Part shown: piece after piece, positions 34,753 to 46,816 of the stretch
Layout of the letters: the number at the start of each line of letters is the position of its first letter
Position numbering within the stretch: position 1 is the stretch's first letter
NCBI GenBank assembly: GCA_033977485.1
Contig: CM066994.1
Span: 119,002,458 to 119,066,457 of the forward strand
Source: Hydrangea macrophylla
Lineage: Eukaryota > Streptophyta > Magnoliopsida > Cornales > Hydrangeaceae
Length of the DNA: 64,000 bases
Direction of reading: 5' to 3'
The notes under the pieces: generated by a model
Databases searched by the model: none
Told to the model about the DNA's origin: nothing
Seen by the model: only the letters and a program-made list of their open reading frames with translations
Program-made: the position numbers and the translations under genes

Positions 34753-34914
34753 TTAAGGCAGTCAAATTCGGGTCTAATTAATCGGAGCTGGGCCATATTA
34801 AATTGGGCCTGCACATCTGTTTGTTAGTGCCGTTTGACTCGTAGTGTTCCCACTACAAAAAATCACTACAAAAAATCAGAACTTTGAAGAGAGAGAAAGT
34901 TAGAGAGAGAAAGC

Positions 34915-37900
34915 ATGAATCTCGGTGGCAGCGCCAGCGATGAGGACGTAGCCTCCTCCGTCTTGACCCGGTGGCGCTACGCCGTATCACGGCGGTACCA
35001 GCACCTCCTCGACAAGTCGATGCCGCACGTTCAGCGACGTTGGATTGGATTCGCCGCAATCGCCGCCATCTACGCACTACGCATGTACATCGTACAAGGA
35101 TACTACATCGTCACCTACGGACTTGGTATCTACATCCTACAATTGTTCATCTTGTTTCTCTCTCCTCAGGTTGATCCCGAGATCCAAGCGATCGCCGACG
35201 GGCCCACCCTTCCAGTTCGTGAATCCGACGAGTTTCGGCCGTTCGTTCGCCGCCTTCCCGAGTTTAAGCTCTGGTTCGTTTCCCCTTCTTATCATCATCA
35301 TTATGTATATATCATGTATATAATTATATATGTGTGTGTGGACTGTGGACAATTGAGACGCCCTAATCGCTCAAAACTCATCAAAGTTTCAATTTTGGAT
35401 GAAATACTCCAATTCTTCACTCAAACTCATACCAATTTGAGTTTTACTGATAAATTGAACCCAAATCTGTAAATTCTATGCAGGTACTCAAATTTGATAT
35501 GGTTTCAGTAAAGGATTGAGAGGCATTTTTGAATATTTTTACACTAATTTGATTTGGTATGTTTGATGTTTAGGGTTTGAGTAACTTAATTTTAAACCTC
35601 GAGTTGTAATTTTCCAAGAATATGTGAGTGAATCCAGAGCTTCATATCAAATGAAGTTTGAGTATTACGTTAGGGGTATTGATATATAGGTGCAACTTTG
35701 GTCTTTGGTGCATTAAATGCTACAAAAAATAAAACTAAAATTTTCTGGATTTGGAATTCCTTCAAGTGAAGGCCAGAATCAATTGAGAACAATCATTGGA
35801 AGAATGAATTGGGTTACCTAGTTGGGATAAATATGATAAGATGCATATAATGGTCCGTTTGGGATGGCATTTGCATAATGCATTCTCGGCTCGCCAATTA
35901 CAACTATATTATCATCTTCATTTTCAACTTATTTACAACATGCATTCTAATACAAGTTTTGCTTTTTCAAAAAAGCAAGCCTTACTTGCTTCTGCTTTTA
36001 ACTTGGATGAGGTGTCTCGCATATAGGGGACATGGGTTGGGTGTTGATGAAACCCCATGCTCCCTTGCTTTTATAACAAAGAACTCTCACTCTATAGTGT
36101 TTCCATCATCGTTTCTACCCTTCTTTCATCTATTCATATGATGCAAAAAAGAAAAAAAAGAAAAAAGAGTTACTTCCGTACCAAACGGAGCATAACACAC
36201 AACAATATGCCTCTGCATAGAATTTATCTAGTTCTTTTCTGTCTCTGGGGACTAGTGGCCTGATTTGGGTTTGTTTCCTCATTTCTTATATGCGTGAGTT
36301 AAGAACTCTATCTTCTAAAGCGATTTGCAAGGCCTGAAGCTTGAAGTGGGTTGATCAGCTTTACTATGTTTGGTAGGTTAGAGACTAGAGTGGACTGACA
36401 GACAGGAGAGTCTGAGCTCCTTCTAGCTTGGAAAATTTCTCTCCCTTTTTGGGCAATGGCAAGAGAACTGCAGAATACTAGAATTGTTAAAAGTCTTCTT
36501 TATGGAACATTCTCATTGGCAAATGGAGGCTTTGGGCAAAATCTGATGGTCAACGTTGAGAGATTGACTTCTTGCAATCATTATGGTAAATGTATGGCAA
36601 GGCTTAAGTTTGTGGATCTGCTCTTGTGGCACTGGTTTAATGGGTTTGATTGGGAAACATGATAATCTTGTGGTCTTCATATAGTCACTGTTTGTACTCT
36701 GTACTTGGTGTTGCACCTGGAAGCTTGACTAAGAGCCCGTTTGGGATAGCTTTTTCGGAGCCAACAATCACTTGTAAGATTGTCTAAAAGGTTGTGACCA
36801 TTTGGATAGCTTTTTTGTGTCTTTAAAAGTTAAGCCTAACCAACTTTTAAGTAGGGCATGAATTGAAAATTGAAGGATTCATACCTCTTGCAGTTTGTGA
36901 TGTGAGAAGTAGGCGAATTATTATTCATCTGGAGTTGGTGGTGAACTATTCACTGGAGAAGGATCTTTGAATATGACTGTGGAACAATCTGACTTTCCCC
37001 TGATATGTGAGATATAATGGTAGAAGGAATTACTCCTCTGAGCAGGTTGCAAGGAGAGACAAGACTAAGAATTTGTGATAATCAAGAGCCTTCTTGTTTT
37101 TTTTGCTTCCAAATTTCATTCTGGTCATTGGTTGTATACGATTTTTTTAGGGAGCCATCCTTTATTAAATACCAACTTCTCCTTTCTACTAGACTTGTAA
37201 GCTCTTTTTTTTTTTCTGATTTCTACCCCCTTACACTTTGTGGGTTCCGTTGAAGTCTTTGTCTCAAGAGGCCATTGCTTTGATGCAATGCAAAGTTCGG
37301 ATAGCTAGGCATGGAACGTGGGCAAAGCATGGAATGGGCAGCCACTTTGTGCAAATTTAACATAAGGGTGTGTCTGCAATGAGTTGACCCATTCCAAACC
37401 TTCGATAAATGGTGTGCCAAAACTCAGGAATGTTCACACATAAATGTTCATACACATTCCTAAATCCTAATTGGAAGGAAAGGTTTATTCGGAATTATGT
37501 ACAAACAATGCCTTTTTCATTGAACATTCTCTGAAACATTTTTCTGTTAAATTCACATTTCATCTTGAAGTAACTCACTCGTTCTATCTCCCTTGCCCGT
37601 AAAAAAATTTGTTCCACAGACTAGTGTTATATAGTTAGAGCCCTCAATGCTAGTTTTGAGCTGGTTAGCTTGATTCAGAACCTTCTTATACTTTGTGTAC
37701 AACAGGTATTCACTCATAAAAGGCTTCTGTGTTGCTTTTGTGCTGACATTCTTCAGTATGTTTGATGTACCTGTATTCTGGCCTATTCTATTCGTCTATT
37801 GGGTAGTCTTATTCGTTTCAACGATGAAGAGGCAAATAATGCACATGGTCAAATATAAATATGTTCCCTTTTCATCTGGCAAGCAGGTATTTATTAATCA

Positions 37901-38042
37901 AGTGTCTCCAAATCTCACTTTTTTTCTTTTGCTATGGCAATTCTTGGGACTCTTAAGTGATCCTAGTGTTTCTTCTCTTTTTCAGCAATACACTGGAAAG
38001 AAAGCAGCTTCAACTGACGACATGGACGTAGCCTCAGCGTAA
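34915..38042 (+). CDS. RER1: RER1-family Golgi-to-ER retrieval receptor
   Basis: Three exons: 34915-35273, 37706-37886, 37986-38042; GT-AG borders, phases match, 198 aa (Arabidopsis RER1 proteins are about 190-212 aa). Rer1 is a membrane protein of the early Golgi that recognises transmembrane segments of ER residents and unassembled subunits and returns them in COPI vesicles. The sequence shows the family layout: a cytosolic N-terminus with RRYQHLLDK, four hydrophobic segments in two pairs (about 44-60, 63-83, 127-139, 143-159), the conserved [12 protein letters not shown] loop and DVPVFWPIL, a TMKRQI motif, and a Lys-containing C-terminal tail (GKKAAS). The 5' UTR is GA-rich (34886-34912). 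Intron 1 is 2.4 kb and holds a Harbinger-like MITE. The 3' flank carries a 122-bp tandem duplication. Confidence 0.95.
35851..36192. mobile_element. Harbinger-like MITE in RER1 intron 1
   Basis: 342 bp. Ends TGGTCCGTTTGGGATGG and ACCAAACGGAGCA (inverted), flanked by TAA (35848-35850, 36193-36195). Short frames inside are not genes. Confidence 0.65.
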
Positions 38043-38325
38043 CGATATTGGTAAATTGAATCTTAAACGCTGAACATGTTCACATGTTAAAAAAAAAAGT
38101 AAAAGGTTACCGTAGTGGATCGATATTCTTCCAGATCCCGGAGCTTGGATTGATTCGATGATACTTGTATAATGTTTTGTGCTTTTATCTTCTGGCAAAA
38201 GCTCGATAGATCTTCTTACAAACATGACAGGGAAAAGTTATTCAATTCCTGCTCACTGTAAATGCTGATTGTAGGCAGTGTACTGAAATTAGAGAATAAT
38301 GCAAATTAGAATTTTTTTTTTCCTC

Positions 38326-38569
38326 AACTTTTGATTGTATTTTAATTTCTTGTAAGAATGGCTTTCATAAAGAGTTTTGAGTGTAGTAGCTTTGATGCAC
38401 AAGAATTTCTGGACAATGGCTACGAACAAGCGGTTTGGTCGTATCATAACTTTTGATTGTATTTTAATTTCTTGTAAGAATGGCTTTCATAAAGAGTTTT
38501 GAGTGTAGTAGCTTTGATGCACAAGAATTTCTGGACAATGGCTACGAACAAGCGGTTTGGTCGTATCAT
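38326..38569. repeat. Perfect 122-bp tandem duplication downstream of RER1
   Basis: Unit 38326-38447 is repeated without a difference at 38448-38569. It starts 284 bp past the RER1 stop, so it probably falls in or just after the 3' UTR. Confidence 0.97.
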
Positions 38570-38631
38570 ATACTACAGTGCAATGCTATGTGTTGTGGAC
38601 CCTGGGTACACTGTTTTGAGATCTAAGCAAA

Positions 38632-38801
38632 GAGTAATGCTAGGTACATACACTTTTTTACACACTTTTTTACACAGCTTTAAATGCATGTACCCTGTGT
38701 TGTATAAGTGGTGCACATAAAAGTGTAAAAATTTCAAATAGCACAAGGTACATGCATTTAAAGCATAGTGTGTAGAAAAGTGTGTATACTTAGCATTATT
38801 G
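38632..38801. mobile_element. Mutator-like MITE, GAGTAATG family (copy 1)
   Basis: 170 bp. Left end GAGTAATGCTAGGTACATAC; right end is its imperfect complement (GTATACTTAGCATTATTG). Flanks CTAAGCAAA and CTACGCAAA (38623-38631, 38802-38810): 9-bp TSD, one mismatch. Related to 44525-44695. Confidence 0.8.
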
Positions 38802-38810
38802 CTACGCAAA

Positions 38811-40821
38811 ACAACTATAGAAACAACAAAATTTATACCAAGGTCACAAGAGTCGTACCCATGTCACAAAGCATTGTGTCCCGGTGGTTTTTATATTAGC
38901 TTTGCATAGCTCTTAAAAGTTAAAACTTTGTACTTGGGATAACATAACATTGTACCCGTTTTGATAGTACGATAGGACCAAAATGCTTAGTCACAGAATT
39001 TTCCCTTAAAACTAGTTGTTTTGTGATATTTGCTGTAGGGTTTGATTCGTGCTCCTTCCCCTTTTTTATTTTTTATTTTTTATTTTTTATTTTTTATTTT
39101 ATGCACTTTCTCTTGGTTTATAGTGTTCTTACTTCCCAAGTAGTTTTAAGACGGTGGAATGGGGTTTGAAACTGTTTAGCCATATGGGGAAAATGGTACA
39201 GATCAAAAGATTTGTTTTCCATGTGAATGATTGTGAGGTGATGAATTTAATACAGGGAATGAGGGTGGGGTTTATTTAGGCTCCGTTTGGTTTGTAGATT
39301 TACAGGATGGAAAGAAACAATAAGAAAAATTAGTTCTCGCATGTTTTCTCTTGTGTTTTGCTTTATGCTTAAATTACATAAAAATGAAAAAATTTCTAAA
39401 ATATAATTTTAATATACAATTAAAGGAGGGGATACGACTCATAATATTCAGAATGTTTAATTTATTTTTCAACTTTTTATCTTTTCATTAATACTATTTT
39501 TCTTGTAACCAAACCAAAAAAAAATTTAAAAAAATTTAAAAAAATTCTCATTATTTGCTTTTCTTTTTCCTCACTAAATCTAGAAGCAAACAAAGCTCAG
39601 GGACGTGGCAAAAGAAAGCAAAGATAGACATCAGTATCTGTATGGCTATTCCTTAGAAAGCAAATATAGACATAAGTATGGCTATTCCTTTCCCCATGTG
39701 GTTAGCTTGGGTGGAAAGGCTTCAGAGGGTATCTCGAGGTTGCAGGTTTGAGTTCCCTATTTAAAGGATGCTCATGAGCTGTGAGCCTGTGAAGTGTTTG
39801 CGTATCACCGGAGTATATTTTGTAGCCATGCGTCCAAAATTTGGAGGGTAAACTCCAAATGGTACGTAGTTAGAGGGTTCTTTGAAAGTGTGTGTATTAT
39901 TCGAAAATACACGTTAAGTATATACACTCGCCCCCCTCCCTCCCTTCCTCCCTCCCTCCCTCCCAAAAAAAAAAAAATCTAAATTATTAAGCTCGCTCCT
40001 CTTTGGATGGTTTTTTTTTTTTAATGTATATATGTAATTTTTGAAAAAGTATAGTGTGTATTTATAAATATAATTATGAATTTAATTAGTTTACAAATTG
40101 CTCTATACTTTTTTTTTTTGGGCGCTGCCCCCCAAACTCCTGTATCCCTTCGCCCCTAGCTAGATTAGATTCTTGGATCCGTCCCCAGTGTGTGTATGGC
40201 ATATGTATGTATAAGGATCACTCTAACATATGAGATATAGGCATGAAGTTGCACCAATGGGGAGGAGTGGAGGCTTGATAGAGGTTTAAACGGGGGTGTT
40301 TACCCTCGAAATTTTTTTTTGGTTATATTTATACGTATTTTGTGTATATTTTGTATAGATGATATAAATTAATGCTAAAAAAACTATTCCAAAAACATAG
40401 GAGGGAGGAGGATTTTTATAATTAGTATAAAAATATAAAAGAAATAGAGCTTAGTATAACAATTTTTATAATATCAAGGGGCTAATTGTAATTTTCAGAG
40501 GAGACTAATCGTTAAAATAAAATTTGAGTGTAAATGTAAATTTTTTTAAAAACCTAAGACCCCCCTTGACCTTCATTGCCTCCGCCACTGGTTATTAGAA
40601 TGTTCTGTCATAAGAGATAAGGATAGAAAGGGAAAGTGATAATTGGAGGGAAGAGGAGAGGGCCAGATGGGATTGCTTATTTGCCCTACTATTTGTAGTT
40701 GTCAAGTCTCTTTATCTGCCTCCATTGTGGGGTGCATTGCCACCTTGTGGGGTTTTTCTATATGGACCAACACCCCCTACAATCTACTTAATTATTGTTC
40801 TTGTTGATGATGTAGTTGTCA
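38811..40821. other. Intergenic DNA
   Basis: Contains a (TTTTTA)n run at about 39061-39101, a local repeat around 'TATGGCTATTCCTT' (39640-39690), a SINE-like stretch (separate entry), and a remnant ending in GGATCCGTCCCC (40110-40190) of a CCGCCCCT-type element. No gene seen. Confidence 0.45.
39698..39974 (+). mobile_element. Possible SINE
   Basis: TGGTTAGCTTGGG resembles box A and GGTTTGAGTTCC resembles box B about 35 bp later; the stretch ends in a CCCT-rich run and an A tract. No TSD found, so tentative. Confidence 0.3.
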
Positions 40822-40831
40822 TAATTTTACC

Positions 40832-41840
40832 GGCCTAATTGCACTTTACCCCCTCGTACTATACACGTGTTTTCAATTGGGTACATAAACTTTTTTTTTT
40901 TGCAATTGGATACATGAACTTTCATTCCCTTTCCAATCAGATACATTTGATGACGCCGTTAGTTTAAAACTAACGGAATTGCCTAGAATTGTCCTTTTTT
41001 TGCAATTGGGTACATGAACTTTCATCCCCTTTTCAATCAGATCCATTCCACCAAATTTTGACCATTTTTTATAAACCCCTTTACTACTTTTTGACATCAA
41101 AATGAGAGAAAACCCCATCACTGGAACAGAAAAATGGCTAATTTGGAACCTCTTTTTTTTTATTTTATGTCAAAAAAGATAATTTTATCTATTGACAGAC
41201 AAATAATATTGAGCTAAACAAAATAAGGCTGCAACGTATATTTTTTTTGCGAAATTTTGAAGCCCACTGCGTTGATCTCGAACAAATACTTGAAATAAAT
41301 AAATCATCCCAAAAGGCCAAAAGATAAGAAAATTAGGATTGTTTAGCTCAACATTATCTATCTGTCAATAGATAAAATCATCTGTTTTGACAGATCAAAT
41401 GAAAAAATAGGTTCAAAATTTCACAAAAAAATATACGTTGCAGCCTTGTTTTGTTTAGCTTAATATTATTTGTCTGTCAATAGATAAAATCATCTGTTTT
41501 GACATAAAATAAAAAAAAGAGGTTCCAAATTAGCCATTTTTCTGTTCCAGTGATGGGGTTTTATCTCTTTTTGATGTCGAAAAGTAGTAAAGGGGTTTAT
41601 AAAAAATGGTCAAAATTTGGGAGAATGGATCTGATTGGAAAGGGGATGAAAGTTCATGTACCCAATTGCAAAAAAAGAACAATTATAGACAATTCCGTTA
41701 GTTTTAAACTAACGGCGTCATCAAATGTATCTGATTGGAAAGGGAATGAAAGTTCATGTATCCAATTGCAAAAAAAAAAAAGTTCATGTACCCAATTGAA
41801 AACACGTGTATAATACGAGGGGGTAAAGTGCAATTAGGCC
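40832..41840. mobile_element. Long-TIR Mutator-like element, 1009-bp near-palindrome
   Basis: Starts GGCCTAATTGCACTTTACCC and ends with its complement. TSD TAATTTTACC (10 bp) at 40822-40831 and 41841-41850. The arms extend far inward: the AACCCCATCACTGGAACAG block at 41111 is mirrored at 41542, so each arm is roughly 340-480 bp with internal gaps. Long TIRs and a 9-10-bp TSD indicate a non-autonomous MULE. The two mirrored open frames on opposite strands (40873-41121 and 41550-41813) are simply the arms, not genes. Confidence 0.9.
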
Positions 41841-41850
41841 TAATTTTACC

Positions 41851-42350
41851 TAATGCCATAGATGCTCATCAAACAAGGGTTTTTTTTTTTTACTCTTTTT
41901 GGGGATCGAAAATGCTTTGGTATATTTCCTCGTATGTATTTTGTGTGTGTTCTTATTAGTTCAAAATGTGGTAATTTATACGTGTGATCGAATGAGTAAA
42001 TCATAATTTAGAACAGTATAATACAAACAAGTCTTTTCATTTCAAGATTTGGACTAAATTATTCGGTAGATTTCGGATACGTTATGCACCCATTTGGTGT
42101 TATTTTCATGATGTTGATCTTCGTCTTGCGTTAACAACCTCACACTAATTCATGTTGGAGTAAATATAGAATAAAATGGAGATACTAGAGTCATTAGCTA
42201 TTGCCTATACCGTACTAATTCATTTGAAAATTGTACTTACATGGATAAAAAATTCCTTTAAGAACTAGGATCTATTTGGTTTGTGATGTCATGTCACTAA
42301 AGTAACTGGACATTCATATTTTTTTTGTGCATAATTACATTGTAATCTAT
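41851..42350. other. Intergenic DNA
   Basis: AT-rich, no gene or delimited element seen. Confidence 0.5.
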
Positions 42351-42353
42351 TAA

Positions 42354-42612
42354 GGCTTAGTTTTGACTTCACTTTGGTGCTTTTCCTTTTTTAAAACACA
42401 ATTTCATGTTAATTTATTTGGTAATTAGTTTATGAGCTTTGCAAAAATTGAACTTAGGGCTTTTTTAGGGGAGTTTTTAAAAGCTCAAGTTTGCCTTTTG
42501 GATTCATGATTTTTTTTAAAGAGTAATGTGTTACTTGTACAAAATTATTAAACAACTTAATAACAAATTTCATAATCTACTTTTAAAAAGCTACGTGGAA
42601 CCAAACTAAGTC
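42354..42612. mobile_element. Harbinger-like MITE, GGCTTAG family
   Basis: 259 bp. GGCTTAGTTTTGACTTC and CCAAACTAAGTC ends, TAA on both sides (42351-42353, 42613-42615). Same family as 4310-4752 and 63376-63900. Confidence 0.82.
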
Positions 42613-42704
42613 TAAGTTTCCACTTTCAGGGTTCTTGGTTCATGAACCCCTTTTTCTAATCCAACAGCATTCTCATATGTATATACATATATATATATAT
42701 ATAT

Positions 42705-42984
42705 ATATAATTAGGATAGATCAATTCACCATTCCCAATGCTAATACAAATGTGATAATGTAGGACATATCCCAATTATCAGAACAAAAAAAAAGGGTTA
42801 AAATATATATATATATATATATATAAAATCCCTATTTTTTTTTTTGTTTTGTATCAAATGTGATAATGTAAGACATATCTCAATTATCCCTCTTTTTTTT
42901 TTTTTTTGATATAATTGGGATATGTCCTACATTATCACATTTGTATTAGCATTGCGAAGGGTGAATTGATCTATCCTAATTATA
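42705..42984. repeat. Inverted repeat, 75-bp arms, next to (TA)n
   Basis: The left arm from TATAATTAGGATAGATCAAT to 42776 is mirrored at about 42908-42984, with few mismatches. A third, direct partial copy (AAATGTGATAATGTAAGAC) sits in the loop near 42857. Probably a MITE; the TSD is masked by TA repeats. Confidence 0.75.
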
Positions 42985-44515
42985 CAGTACTGACTATACA
43001 ATAGATGATGCATATGTACCAAGGCAGTGAATAGTACATATCTGACCTACTTCCTTATGTCCTCTCTCTCCACCACTTGCTGAAAGGATTGGGAGAGGAC
43101 CACCATTTCTTCACTCCAACTATCATGTACAAAATTCTGGAATCTTTCTTTTTGATTGTCTAAGTTTTTGTTGCATCTTATTGGCACTTTCTTTTTCTTT
43201 TCTTTTTTTTTTTTCCACTACAAAAAAATAGAGTATTTTAGTTGATGTCTAAAATGCTTTTGCATTTAGTTGCATCCATTTCTATCCATGTCGAAATGAT
43301 GTTTATACTTTGTGAATTTAGTCATTTCAAGAAAACATAAAAAAAAAAAATAAGTGGAAAAGAAGAAATACAATGAAATCGTCGGTTTTTCTAAGTATTT
43401 CCATTCAAAATTATAATTTTTAGCTCCATGGTATTAAAAAAAAGGGGTAATTTTTAGGGATTACCACTCTCTCCTAAAGGAAATCATAATTTCATGGGGG
43501 GTCTTATTTTCTGTTTCCTTTTTTTTACTATTATCAGTAACATGACAACTTGACCAAGTGGAATTTTTAATATTTTATGTAGGGTGGGAATCCTTTGGCC
43601 AACTTTAATTCAATTGCCCAGCTGCACAATTGGGACAGTACTGGTCCGACTTTTAACTTCATATTAGTTCATATTATGAACAATAAATTGGAATATGGGT
43701 ATCCATAACCACCATGCAAATAATCACCATAGGCTTCATGATGTCAAAAACTGCAAGTTTTAATTGATTCATCAAATCAATCGTGGTGGGTGGTACCTGG
43801 AAACAAACTTTAGTTGGAGAACCAAAAAACCTCCAATGCTAAAATTAGCATGAGTTGAAATGAATGTGTAATTCGTTGTCTTCCATACCTTACTTGTAAC
43901 ACATTTGAATGTAACGACCATCTTTTATCTGTGACCATGATTATAAGAGTTAAGATCAGCAAGTGCTTGATCTCAGCATATCGTTATCAGTGGCGGATTC
44001 AGAAATTTTGATTAGGGGGCTGTGTATAAGAGTTTAGAGTCACACGGGGATTTTCCCAGAGGCAAAATTTTTTAGGTCTATTTGTAATTATGCCAATATA
44101 TTACATATAATAAGTTTTTTTTTTTTTTTTTTTTTTCAAATTTTGGGAGAATAAAGTATAATTGGGCCATTATGTTACATATTAAATCATTTTCTTTTAG
44201 CCTAACTAATGTTTTTTTTTTTTTTTTGGAGGGGTGGGGAGGAGAGTCTATATAATAAGTTTACTTATTTTGGAGGGGCAAAACTTAATAAAATTTAAAA
44301 TTTTCCTAAATACACATAAAAAAGTGTAATTTTTCAAAAACCAAAGGAGTGGCCACTGCGCCCTTACCCGTGGATCCGCCGCTAATCGATGTTGTGATAG
44401 TAGGACGAGATTCTTTAATTTGAATAGTGTATCTTCGCCACATTTCAAGATGTTACAAGTCGAAAACTTCTTACCATATCATGTGTGTGTGTGAGAGAGA
44501 GGCATTAATTTGGGT
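42985..44515. other. Intergenic DNA with degraded elements
   Basis: T-rich runs and a degraded element between CAGTGGCGGATTCAG (about 43990) and GTGGATCCGCCGCTA (about 44385), whose ends are inverted but whose TSD is unclear. No gene seen. Confidence 0.45.
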
Positions 44516-44524
44516 TAAAAATAA

Positions 44525-44695
44525 GAGTAATGTTAGGTATACTAAAACTGGACACTTAAATTATCTATCTGTTTATGTGTATTTATAAAATTATTCATTA
44601 GTTATTAAATGAAGTTCGAATTAATTTTAATACCGTCACAATACATCAACAAGTAGATATTTAGGTGGCCCGTTTACATGTACCTAGCATTACTC
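44525..44695. mobile_element. Mutator-like MITE, GAGTAATG family (copy 2)
   Basis: 171 bp with GAGTAATGTTAGGTA / TACCTAGCATTACTC ends and a perfect 9-bp TSD TAAAAATAA (44516-44524, 44696-44704). Confidence 0.87.
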
Positions 44696-44704
44696 TAAAA
44701 ATAA

Positions 44705-45288
44705 TTAAGATGAAGAGGTGTTCATTAATACAGAAGAAAAATGGACTGGTCACACAGTAGAGACAAATTACAATATTGTTACCAATCAAGAATTTTTTTG
44801 GGGGTAGGAACAAAACTTGAAGAGATAGGGAAGTGAGAAAGCCCAATCAATCAAACTTTTGGAGGACCACTGCAACTACAGACACACCTCTATTGCGACC
44901 TGTGCTACTATTGACAATTAAATGAGCCAATGGGTTCTTTCCAAGTTCTAAGTGGGTGTTGGAGAATGTATAAAATAGGATTAGGTTAACGTTAAGAAAA
45001 CAAAAGATTTCAATTTTGAGGTTCATAATTACGACAGTTCTACAATTTGAGTGTTTGGTGAGACTGAGTGCTAATTTTCCGGCATAGGAATCTATTTCAA
45101 GTGTAATAATTATCTTAAAATTGGTTATATGTCAAACTACCATAATTTTAGTTTCACAAGATTAGATAAAACTTGAGACATGCATTAAACTTGGTCTAGT
45201 GTCAACTAACTTCTCAAACAGGCCCTTATTTTTATTTGGTTCTTTTGAAAACTAAGTTCATATTTGTTTGATAAAGAATTAGGGTGCG
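44705..45288. other. Intergenic DNA
   Basis: No gene or delimited element seen; moderately AT-rich. Confidence 0.5.
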
Positions 45289-45291
45289 TTT

Positions 45292-45563
45292 GATAAAGCT
45301 GAAAATTAAGTACTGAAAATTAAGTGCTGAATTTTAAGTACTGAAAAGTTTAAGCGATTGAATTTGTAGTATTGAAAACATATTTTTAACTACTGAAATA
45401 GACTACATTCAATGAATATTTTCAGTAGAAATTTTTCACTTAAAGTTTTCAGTGAGTTTTTGGATGCATTTTCAATTAAGTGATACGTTATCAAACGCAC
45501 TGAAAACAAATAAGTGCTGAAAGTTTTCATTTTCACCACTTAATTGGGTTATCAAACACACCC
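45292..45563. mobile_element. Tourist/Harbinger-like MITE, GTTTGATAA family
   Basis: 272 bp. GGGTGCGTTTGATAA / TTATCAAACACACCC ends, TTA on both sides (45289-45291, 45564-45566). Clean full-length copy. Confidence 0.9.
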
Positions 45564-45566
45564 TTA

Positions 45567-46003
45567 GTTTTAGGAGTAATTTTAGGTTAAGGACGGACTC
45601 CCGTGCAAACAAAAGATCCTTACTAAACACTTGAATTTATTAAACCAGTTCACTTGTGAACCACAAAACCAATTATGCAACTACTCAAACAGCCCCTATT
45701 AATATTAGTGGATATTTCTTTGCATCATTGTGTTGAATTAGTTTACTGCAATTTTAGGGAGGGATTTAGAAGTCAACAATGAAGGCTGTTGAATTTTTTT
45801 TAATTACTGATAGTAATTGCTATTCAAGACAGTATCCAAAAAATTGCTATTCAAGACAGCTAGCAGAAGAAAATATAGGACAACGCTCGCGTGCTATTCT
45901 TTAGGTCATTTATATGCTTTTCTTAAATGATATTGGTCCTTAAATAATTAATGTACCCATAAACAACACTTGCTTCAATAAACCTAAATATTACATAGAA
46001 AAT
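45567..46003. other. Intergenic DNA
   Basis: Nothing recognisable apart from a short local repeat of 'TTGCTATTCAAGACAG' at about 45817 and 45843. Confidence 0.5.
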
Positions 46004-46006
46004 TAA

Positions 46007-46813
46007 GGGTTGTTTGATAATCCAATTAAGTGACGAAAATGAAAATTTTTAGCACTTACTTATTTTCAGTGCGTTTAATAATATATCACTTAATTAAAAA
46101 ACTAACCAAAAACCTAATGAAAACTTTAAGTTAAAAATTTTGGGTAAATATCATCTACCTCCCTTGAGGTTTGGCCTAATAACACTTACCTCCCTCCACG
46201 TTTCAGAACTAACATTTACCTCCCATATTTTTGAATTTCAGTAACACTTACCTCCCCTCTGTTAACAAACCGTTAGAAAAACTAACGGAATGACGATGAT
46301 ATCACTTAATAACGATCTAAAATACCAATATTACCCTTCTTCTTGACTCACTTCTTACTTGAGCAGACCCCTGAAAATGGAAAGCTGATTTTCTATCAAA
46401 TATTTAAGTGGGTAAGACCCCTATAGAAAGCTGGTTTTCGATCAAATACTTAAGTGGGTAAGTTAGATTGATGAAAGAAGTGAGTAGGAAGGGTAATTTT
46501 GGTATTTTAGATCGCTATAAAGTGATATTATCGTCATTCCGTTAGTTTTTCTAACGGCTTGTTAACGGAGGGGAGGTAAGTGTTACTGAAATTCAAAAAT
46601 AAGGGAGGTAACTGTTAGTTCTGAAATGTGGAGGGAGGTAAGTGTTATTAGGCCAAACCTCAAGGGAGGTAGGTGATATTTACCCTAAAATTTTCTACTG
46701 AACATAATCACTGAATGAATTCCATTTCAGTACTTGGAACACCATTATCACTATTGTAAATCCAGCCGCTTAAAATTTTCAGCACTTAATTTTCAATTTT
46801 AGCAAACGGCCCC
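46007..46813. mobile_element. GTTTGATAA-family MITE split by a Mutator-like element
   Basis: Ends GGGTTGTTTGATAATCC and CAAACGGCCCC, TAA at 46004-46006 and 46814-46816. Host of the 544-bp element at 46142-46685; without it the length is about 254 bp, like other family members. Confidence 0.82.
46142..46685. mobile_element. Long-TIR Mutator-like element, 544-bp hairpin
   Basis: Starts GGGTAAATATCATCTACCTC; the right end is its complement. Flanks AAAAATTTT and TAAAATTTT (46133-46141, 46686-46694): 9-bp TSD with one mismatch. Arms of about 200 bp include mirrored GTTAGAAAAACTAACGG motifs and mirrored GGTATTTTAGATC segments. Confidence 0.85.
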
Positions 46814-46816
46814 TAA

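Noticed and set aside
40873..41813. Two similar open frames on opposite strands (82 and 87 codons)
   Set aside because: They are the mirrored arms of one long-TIR Mutator-like element, not a duplicated gene.
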